Made by a program: the position numbers and the translations under genes | Assembly: GCA_037367405.1 (NCBI GenBank) | Contig: JAZKJV010011400.1 | Location: 4,090,501 to 4,154,500, forward strand | DNA length: 64,000 nt | Origin: Ottelia alismoides | Lineage: Eukaryota; Streptophyta; Magnoliopsida; Alismatales; Hydrocharitaceae | Direction: 5' to 3' | Notes under the pieces: generated by a model | The model's input: the letters and a program-made list of their open reading frames with translations, nothing else | Told to the model about the DNA's origin: nothing | Database searches by the model: none | Shown here: in pieces, positions 17,236-26,100 of the stretch | How positions within the stretch are numbered: position 1 is the first letter of the stretch | Layout: each line of letters starts with the position of its first letter

Positions 17236-19242
17236 TTACAGCCAGAATAGATCACAAAACGCTTCGTAAACCCCGTGCAGCGCGACCCAGCAGATTGGTC
17301 GCCAGCCCGTATTGGTGCTTGCCACACCCGTCATGCCATGTCGCAGATCTAAAGGCGCGCCATCCAATGAGGCTTTAGCGACGATGACATTCTTGCCATC
17401 GATAACTTCTGCTGCACCTGAGACGCTGGTGATTCGATAGGCATAAGCGTGGCCGGGAGTGGCCGTAGGACCGAAGCTACCTGTTTGTTCGCTCTGGATG
17501 AAGCGAGCCAGACGTTCAGGCACCTTGAGTTGGAGTTCCCATTGATCCATGGGGGCAAAGGTGAGGATGGGTTTACCTTGGGAAAACACCTGCCCAATCT
17601 GTGTTGAAAGATCAGCGTCGACGACCATGCCATCGCTGGGGGCTCGCAATGTGCAGCTATCGATTTTGGATTCAATGGCATCGAGCTGGCACTGCAAGGA
17701 GCGTGAGGCATTTTTCGCTAGCGCCGCATTGGCTGGATCGCCATGGGTCAACGCCTTTCGAACTTCCACCTCGGCTTGATTGATCTTGGCTACTAATCTT
17801 GCTCGCTCCAGATCCAGGTCGCGAGTGTCAAAACGCGCCAGTACTTGACCAGCCTTCACAATATCACCCGAGCGCACGAGCGCTTCGGACAGTTTCATAT
17901 CAAAGCGAGCGATCGACTGATTGAGATTGGCTGGGATCACGGTACACGGAGTGGACGGGCGATAAGGCATCCAGCCAAACAGGAAGATGGCCAGGGCAGC
18001 AATCGCAGTTACTCTCGTCACCCAGCCAAGCCTGGTCTTCGGACTGCGCAGCCGGTGCAGTGTGCTCTGAGCGACTTGTCGGAAGTGCTCGAAGAAACTG
18101 CGATCACCACGCATTGAAAGCGCTAGTGCCGGTCCGAAGGGAGTGAGCAAGCGATCTAATCCCTCGAGCTCTTCATCGGTAAACGGAGCGTTCGCATCTC
18201 GTTGAAATGTGACAACGGCTACGACAGTGGTACCGGCTTTCAACGGCAGTGAAACGACCGCCGACCGCGATGATGTACCCAAACGCTTATGGATGGGCAT
18301 ACTGCGGGCCAGCTTCGTTTTGCCTAAACCCTGGTCGCAGATAATACACTGCGAATCAGCGGCCTCGGCCATGGCTTGCTGAACATCGACCACGCCGGGG
18401 CTGGAGGCTTTGAATTGATCGATGCCCGAGATCGCCAGAACTCGCACATTGGAATCTTGCACCAGGCCCAAGGAAACTTTGGCACAGTCGTATCGCGTGG
18501 CCAAGGATCCCACCAGTTCGTAAGCGAAATCGCGAGTGTCCCGGTAGGCAGTAGACTTGCCAATCAGCTCCAGCGTTCTGTCTTGCGGTGACGTTTTATT
18601 GGCGGGCGCGGTCGACCCCGGTATGTACATGGCCGCCTGCAGCAGCAGAGACTGCAGGCGTTCGGCCGGCAGCAGTAATTCTTGGGGGCTGATGGGCCGC
18701 AGCGCAAAGCAAACTGCCGCGTTAAGTCCCTCGGACGCTGTGATCCGCAGTGGAATCGCCACGACGGGTATAGTGGCTTTGCCAAGTGCCAAGTCGGTAC
18801 GCAGTATAGGCTGTGCCTCACACTCGCACTGCATCAAGACTTCATGAAAGCAGGATTTTAGTTTCAGCTTGGCGTCAGCTTGAATCGTCTGCACGCAAGC
18901 GAAGTCTGTCAGCGATTGGCCAGCCAACTGGCCGTGCATGGCAAAGCCGACGATCGATGACTGGCCAGCGATCTTGCGTACGGCTGCGCGCCAATAACTG
19001 GCGGCGTCAGTGGCCTTTTGCGCCAGTTCGATAAAGTCAGCGCGGAAATCAATTAGCGATAACGGGACCGTATCACTGGGAGGCAACGGTACTGGCGCTG
19101 GCACTTGTATTGGCGCTGGTGCTGGTCCTGGAGTTGAGGAACCTGAGCGATTGGGCGGAGGCTGGGTGGCAGTTCCTTGGGGTGGGACCACCAAAAATGG
19201 ATTCGGCGAAAAGCCAACAGAGTTTTGAATTGGGGGAATCAT
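17236..19242 (-). CDS. GAF-domain / HlyD adaptor fusion membrane protein (module 1)
   Basis: A 668-residue protein from ATG at 19242. A Pro-rich start (residues 1-55) leads into a cytoplasmic region of about 340 residues that resembles GAF sensor domains ('YELVGSLATRYDCAKVSLGL', 'SRSAVVSLPLKAGTTVVAVV'). One transmembrane helix follows (about 405-425), then a HlyD-like adaptor: 'SGDIVKAGQVLARFDTRDL', a short alpha-hairpin, 'LRAPSDGMVVDADLSTQIGQV' and a beta-barrel. It is the second gene of the cluster, 31 bp after the PilZ gene. A sensor and a periplasmic adaptor in one chain suggest that cytoplasmic signals gate assembly or export (inference). Confidence 0.82.
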   Translation of the reverse strand: MIPPIQNSVGFSPNPFLVVPPQGTATQPPPNRSGSSTPGPAPAPIQVPAPVPLPPSDTVPLSLIDFRADFIELAQKATDAASYWRAAVRKIAGQSSIVGFAMHGQLAGQSLTDFACVQTIQADAKLKLKSCFHEVLMQCECEAQPILRTDLALGKATIPVVAIPLRITASEGLNAAVCFALRPISPQELLLPAERLQSLLLQAAMYIPGSTAPANKTSPQDRTLELIGKSTAYRDTRDFAYELVGSLATRYDCAKVSLGLVQDSNVRVLAISGIDQFKASSPGVVDVQQAMAEAADSQCIICDQGLGKTKLARSMPIHKRLGTSSRSAVVSLPLKAGTTVVAVVTFQRDANAPFTDEELEGLDRLLTPFGPALALSMRGDRSFFEHFRQVAQSTLHRLRSPKTRLGWVTRVTAIAALAIFLFGWMPYRPSTPCTVIPANLNQSIARFDMKLSEALVRSGDIVKAGQVLARFDTRDLDLERARLVAKINQAEVEVRKALTHGDPANAALAKNASRSLQCQLDAIESKIDSCTLRAPSDGMVVDADLSTQIGQVFSQGKPILTFAPMDQWELQLKVPERLARFIQSEQTGSFGPTATPGHAYAYRITSVSGAAEVIDGKNVIVAKASLDGAPLDLRHGMTGVASTNTGWRPICWVALHGVYEAFCDLFWL

Positions 19243-19273
19243 CGGGCTGGCCTAATCTTGGTCGAAAGGAGGC

Positions 19274-19681
19274 TTACAGAAGGCTGTCGCTGCGTAGCGG
19301 TGTCAAAAACTGAAAGCCCGCTTCGAAAACTTCCTCGTCGATCAAATGACAACGAATACATCTTGCCAGGCACTCCCTGAAGACCGAGCCGCTGTCATCG
19401 GCTGGATAAAAACGATAGATGTCCCCAACGTATGGAGGCATGTTGAGTATCACTCCGCAGCCGGTGGCGGAGAAATTCTTGATACGGCCAGCTAACTCAT
19501 GCAGCCATCGCTGGCTGGTGCTGGCTGGTCGCAGCCTCAGAGGTACGTTGATCACGCTCCGCTGCTGGGACTGGCGCTTGTCGCGGACCGAGCCACTGGT
19601 CAACAGGTCGATCCCTGACGGGGCACCCTGGCCCGGTTCGAGCACAGAATGGCCGTCGCTATTTAGATGTTCGCCTAACAT
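19274..19681 (-). CDS. PilZ-like domain protein
   Basis: A 135-residue protein. Residues about 40-130 have the layout of a PilZ c-di-GMP-binding domain: basic/Arg residues before 'VINVPLRLRP', a 'NFSATGCGVIL' element corresponding to the family's D/NxSxxG motif, then 'MPPYVGDIYRF' and a closing strand 'FEAGFQFL'. The RxxxR motif is imperfect, so c-di-GMP binding is not assured. First gene of the export cluster, divergent from the giant Ca-binding-repeat gene. It may tie export or surface display to c-di-GMP (inference). Confidence 0.6.
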   Translation of the reverse strand: MLGEHLNSDGHSVLEPGQGAPSGIDLLTSGSVRDKRQSQQRSVINVPLRLRPASTSQRWLHELAGRIKNFSATGCGVILNMPPYVGDIYRFYPADDSGSVFRECLARCIRCHLIDEEVFEAGFQFLTPLRSDSLL

Positions 19682-20155
19682 GTCACAGTCTCGCGTGTGC
19701 TGAGTGGTTCAGGCCTTCAAAGTTGGGAGCTGTATGCATTTCGAAGGTCGAAGTTTAGAACCTTAGAATGACAAAACGAGAATCGGCGACTGAAACGAGC
19801 CAGAAAACGCTGAAAACCCGCTGGCCAAGCGCGGTGATGGCAGTTGCGCATGGAAAGCAGGCTGCGCTAGCCATTGACCGCTGCGGTAATTCGATCTGGC
19901 ATCGGTCAATGAGTACATGTAGAGCGGATGAATCATTTGACATAAACGTAACGACTACAAACTGATTGCGGATTGGGGAAACCCTGACTGAAAAGATTCG
20001 TGCTAAAGAGCGATATCGGAGAGTGATCGCGGGTGCCGCTCCACTGTCTCTAAGGTAAAGCGTGGTATCGACTCGCTAATTCACGGGCTCTGGCAGGTGC
20101 CGGGCTCTTTCTCAGATTGGCCGAATCACGTCCCTCCACAGTCAGAAAGCAAACG
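19682..20155. promoter_or_regulatory. Divergent regulatory region between export cluster and giant gene
   Basis: A 474-bp region without a supported gene, between the minus-strand cluster and the plus-strand giant gene. It must hold at least one promoter for each. A TTGACA at 19937-19942 has no good -10 partner, and I cannot place a transcription start. The length suggests room for regulator sites. Confidence 0.45.
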
Positions 20156-23100
20156 ATGTCAAAAGAACAAACCGGATCTCAGACGCCTAACAAGAAGAAG
20201 GGATTAAGCATCGAGGCTGTTGAGCCAATGATATTGATGTCCGGTACTGCCGCGCCGGTAGAAGACATTGTTGAGGCGCAAGCCATCGAGACTGAGCAAT
20301 TGCAAGTCGAAGCTGCGCCTGAGCTGGAAGCCGCACCGGAACTGGTAGCCACATCACTAGCCGCGCCTGCTCCCAACGCTCCCACTTTCGGAGGTACTGA
20401 CGGCAACGATCTGCTCTCTGGCGGCGATGGCACTGACCGCTTCGCTGGCAACGCGGGCAACGATCTACTACTGGGTAACGGTGGCGATGACGTGCTGGTA
20501 GGTCTGGAAGGTGATGACCTGCTAAAGGGTGGAGCCGGTAACGATGTGCTGACGGGTGACTTCGGTGATGACATCCTCAAAGGCGGCGATGGCGATGACG
20601 TTCTGAGCGGTGGTACAGGGATCAACATAATCGATGGCGAGTCGGGTGAAGATGTTCTTGTCCTCAACGGCAAGTCAACCGACTTTACCGTCAAGCGTAT
20701 CTCGGACACCACGATTGAAGTAGTTGGGGCCACCAGCCGCGATCTTGTCTCCAACGTGGAAAAATTTGCTTTCTCTGATGGCACAATCTCGCTGGCTGAT
20801 CTGCTGAGTGGTCGCCGACCGGATTCGGCCGGCAACGGCAGTGGCAACGGTAACGGTAGTGGTAACGGTAGTGGTAACGGCAGTGGCAGTGGATTGAATG
20901 AAATTGCCGGTACTCCCGGCGCTGATAATTTGAAGGGCACTGAAGGAGCTGATATTATCCTGGCCCTGGATGGCGACGATGTAGTTCAAGCCGGTGGCGG
21001 CAATGATCAGGTCTCGGGTGATAAGGGCAATGATCGCCTCGAAGGCGGCGCAGGTGACGATCTGCTGTCCGACGCAGAAGGCGATGACGTGCTCGTCGGT
21101 GGCGATGGCAATGACACCCTGGTCGATGCCAAAGGTAATAGCGTTCTGGACGGTGGCGCAGGCGATGATACTCTGCTGGCCGGCGTCAATGATGATGTGC
21201 TGACTGGCGGTACCGGCAACGATACGCTGCTGGGCAACAAGGGCAACGACCGAATCGATGGCGGTGAAGGCAACGATACCGCGCTGTTCACTGGCAAAGC
21301 GAGTGACTACAAACTGGAACGAGTCAACGATACGACCATTCGCTTGACAGGCCCCGATGGTATCGATGTAGTTACATCGGTCGAGACCCTGAAGTTTGAT
21401 GATCGCGAGGTGGCTGCCTCTAGTGTTACTTCCGCTCCCACCACTGAGCCACCCGTTACGCCGCAGCCACCAGTGACTCCACCTGTCACTCCTCCTGTTA
21501 CTCCTCCAGCCAACACTGGATTCGACGTTTATCTGAATGATGCCGATGGCAAACTGGTCCGTATGGCCATCGATGCACAAGGCAATGCAACTCGATTCGA
21601 AGTAGGTAATTCCGGACGCGTCTTTGCGGATCTCGCTTTGACGCCAGATGGAACTCTGTATGGCGTCGAAGCTAACAAACTGTACCGGATCGATAAGAAC
21701 ACTGCCGTAGCAACTGAGGTTGGAACGATCGGTTCCGGAATTGACGGCGCCGGATTATCGGCTACGCCCGACGGCAAGCTGGTCAACTCGTCAGGTAGCA
21801 AGGTCTTCAAATTCGATCCCAATAACCTCTCGCAAACGACTTTACTGTGGGAAAATCCAGCCGGTGGTTACCCGGCCGGTGACTTCCTGACCGTTGGCAA
21901 CAAGATGTATGTGTCTTGGAACAACAATGGTCCAACTTCCTTGATTGAACTGTCGCTAGATGCATCAGGTAATGTTGTCAGCGATCGGGTATTAGGCAAG
22001 CTGCCGGTAGCTACGCTGGGCCTGGCCTCCGGCCCCAATGGCGAGATCTATTCAACAGTCGGAAACCAGCTCTTCAAGTTGCAAGTTCCTGACGCGCCAA
22101 TCAATGGCGGAGCTGGTGAAATCGCCTCGACGCCGGTAGCCGGTGGCGTTAAGGAAGGTAGTGGCACATTCTTTGGTGCCACCTCAAGCGTTGTGCCTAC
22201 CAGCGGTGGAAGCCCTGGCAGCGGTTCATCCGGTGGCACTGGAGATTCAGTCAAGCTGAATGAAATTGCCGGCACCCCAGGCAATGACAATCTCAAGGGC
22301 ACGGCAGGTGCTGACATCGTCCTGGCGCTGGATGGCGATGATGTCGTTGAGGCCGGTGCGGGCAATGACCAGGTTGGTGGCGGTAAGGGCAATGACCGCA
22401 TCGATGGTGGTGATGGCGATGATACGCTGGTGGGCGACGACGGTGACGATGTACTGCAAGGCGGGGCGGGTAAAGACGTCCTGGTTGGCGGCCCAGGCAG
22501 CAATGTCCTGGAGGGTGGCACGGACGATGACCTGCTACTGGGTGATGTTGGCGATGATGTACTCAAAGGCAACGCTGGTAACGACCAACTACTCGGCAAT
22601 AAAGGCAATGATCAGATCGACGGTGGCGAAGGCACGGACACCGCACTGTTCACTGGCAAGGCGAGTGACTACAAACTGGAGAAGATCAGTGACACATCGA
22701 TTCGTGTGACTGGTCCCGATGGTACCGATGTAGTCACCGCCGTGGAGACACTGAAGTTCGACGATAAGGAGATTGCTGTATCGAGTGTTGTCGCTGCTCC
22801 AACTGCACCACCGAACACTAATCCAGGCACTGGTACCGGGGGCACCGGCACTGGGGGCACTGGCACTGGGGGCACTGGCACTGGGGGCACTGGCACTGGG
22901 GGCACTGGGGGCACTGGCACTGGGGGCACTGACGCTGGAGGTTCAGGTAAGCTGAATCAGATCGTCGGTACGCCAGGCAATGACACGCTCAATGGCACCG
23001 CTGGCGATGACGTTGTCATCGGTGACGACGGCGATGATGTGATTAATGCCGGTGCGGGTAACGATCAGGTTGCGGGTGGTAAAGGCAACGATCGCATCGA

Positions 23101-26100
23101 TGGCGGCGCCGGTGATGACACGCTGGTAGGCGACGAAGGTGATGATATCGTCTTAGGCGGAGAAGGCAATGACCTGGTCGCCGATGTGCAGGGCGATAAC
23201 GTCCTGGAGGGCGGTGCTGGCAATGACACGCTGATCGCCGGCAGCGGTAACGACATCCTCAAGGGTGGCGCCGGTGACGACAGAATGCTGGGCGGCGCCG
23301 GCGATGATCTGATCGATGGCGGTGAAGGCAACGACACTGCGACGTTCGCTGGTAAGGCTAGCGAGTACAAGCTGGAGAGGATCGACGCTTCCACGATTCG
23401 TGTAACTGGCCCCGATGGCATCGATGTGGTCAAAGCCGTCGAGACACTGAAGTTCGATGATCAGGATGTGGCTGTCTCGAGTATCGTTGCTGCTCCAGTT
23501 ACTCCACCGAACACTAATCCAGGTACTGGCACTGGAGGTACTGGAGGTACTGGCAGTGGAGGAACTGGCAGTGGAGGTACTGGCAGTGGAGGAACGGGCA
23601 CTGGAGGTTCAGGTAAGCTGAATCAGATCGTCGGTACGCCAGGCGATGATGCCCTTAAGGGCACCGCTGGTGATGACGTTGTCATCGGCGATAGCGGCGA
23701 TGATGTGATTAACGCCGGTGCAGGTAACGACCAGGTTGCAGGCGGTAAAGGCAATGATCTCATCGGCGGCGGTGCAGGCGATGATACGCTGGCGGGCGAT
23801 GAGGGTGATGACGTTCTTTTAGGCGGAGAAGGCAATGACCTGCTCGCCGATGTGCAGGGTGATAACGTCCTGGAGGGCGGTGCTGGTAATGACACACTGA
23901 TCGCCGGCAGCGGTAACGACATCCTCAAGGGTGGCGCCGGTGATGATAGAATGCTGGGCGGCACCGGTGATGATCAGATCGATGGCGGTGAAGGCAACGA
24001 TACCGCGCTGTTCGCTGGCAAGGCTAGCGAGTACAAGCTGGAGAGGATCGGCGATACCACGATTCGTGTAATCGGTCCCGATGGTATCGATGTGGTCAAA
24101 GCTGTCGAGACACTGAAGTTTGATGATAAAGAGATTGCTGTATCGAGCATTCTTAGTACACCACCAGCCACTAATCCAGGTACTGGCACGGGCAGTGGTT
24201 CCAACCGAATCGTAGGCACTGCGGGCGATGATCAGTTGGTGGATACCGCTGGTGACGATACCGTGCTGGGCCTGGAAGGCAATGACACGATAGCTGGCAC
24301 GCAAGGCAAGAACGTCCTGGATGGCGGTGCAGGTAACGATACGATCGCCGGTGGTATCAATGAAGATGAGATCCTAGGCGGTAGCGGCGACGACGTGTTA
24401 GCCGGAGGACTTGGCAACGATCAGATCGATGGCGGAGAAGGCAATGACATCGCAGTCTTCACGGGCAACGCAGATGCTTACACGCTCGAGAAGCTGAGTG
24501 ATGGATCGATTCGCGTAACGGGTCCTAACGGAACCGATGTCGTCAAGAACGTCGAGTCTCTGAAGTTCGAAGACAAAGCGATAGCTGCTTCCAGCATTCC
24601 AGGCTCCGGTAACCCAGGCGGTGGTTCGAGTCGAATCGTGGGTACTGCGGGCGATGATCAGTTGGTGGATACCGCTGGTGACGATACCGTGCTGGGCCTG
24701 GAAGGCAATGACACGATAGCTGGCACGCAAGGCAAGAACGTCCTGGATGGCGGTGCAGGTAACGATACGATTGCCGGTGGTATCAATGAAGATGAGATCC
24801 TAGGCGGTAGCGGCGACGACGTGTTAGCCGGAGGACTTGGCAACGATCAGATCGATGGCGGAGAAGGCAATGACATCGCAGTCTTCACGGGCAACGCAGA
24901 TGCTTACACGCTCGAGAAGCTGAGTGATGGATCGATTCGCGTAACGGGTCCTAACGGAACCGATGTCGTCAAGAACGTCGAGTCTCTGAAGTTCGAAGAC
25001 AAAGCGATAGCTGCTTCCAGCATTCCAGGCTCCGGTAACCCAGGCGGTGGTTCGAGTCGAATCGTGGGTACTGCGGGCGATGATCAGTTGGTGGATACCG
25101 CTGGTGACGATACCGTGCTGGGCCTGGAAGGCAATGACACGATAGCTGGCACGCAAGGCAAGAACGTCCTGGATGGCGGTGCAGGTAACGATACGATCGC
25201 CGGTGGTATCAATGAAGATGAGATCCTAGGCGGTAGCGGCGACGACGTGTTAGCCGGAGGACTTGGCAACGATCAGATCGATGGCGGAGAAGGCAATGAC
25301 ATCGCAGTCTTCACGGGCAACGCAGATGCTTACACGCTCGAGAAGTTGAGTGATGGATCGATTCGCGTAACAGGTCCTAACGGAACCGATGTCGTCAAGA
25401 ACGTCGAGTCTCTGAAGTTCGAAGACAAAGCGATAGCTGCTTCCAGCATTCCAGGCTCCGGTAACCCAGGCGGTGGTTCGAGTCGAATCGTGGGTACTGC
25501 GGGCGATGATCAGTTGGTGGATACCGCTGGTGACGATACCGTGCTGGGCCTGGAAGGCAATGACACGATAGCTGGCACGCAAGGCAAGAACGTCCTGGAT
25601 GGCGGTGCAGGTAACGATACGATCGCCGGTGGTATCAATGAAGATGAGATCCTAGGCGGTAGCGGCGACGACGCGTTAGCCGGAGGACTTGGCAACGATC
25701 AGATCGATGGCGGAGAAGGCAATGACATCGCAGTCTTCACGGGCAACGCAGATGCTTACACGCTCGAGAAGTTGAGTGATGGATCGATTCGCGTAACAGG
25801 TCCTAACGGAACCGATGTCGTCAAGAACGTCGAGTCTCTGAAGTTCGAAGACAAAGCGATAGCTGCTTCCAGCATTGGTGATTCTTCAACACCGCCAACC
25901 CCACCGGTGACACCAACCCCACCGGTGACCCCACCGACTCCACCGGTGACTCCACCGGTGACTCCAGCGCCGCCGACCACTGATCCAGGTACTCCGACAC
26001 CACCACCGCCTGGCAATCCTGGCTCGAACCAGATCGTTGGCACGCCCGGCAACGACGATCTGACGGGCACGTCCGGTAATGATGTTATCTCGGCGATCGC

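Noticed and set aside
19768..19965. 65-codon open frame in the divergent regulatory region
   Set aside because: No ribosome-binding site or family similarity; treated as non-coding.
24206..25876. Possible CRISPR array or assembly duplication
   Set aside because: The 426-bp units are in-frame coding repeats with a few silent differences and no spacer structure; an assembly error cannot be excluded but is not suggested by the differing bases.
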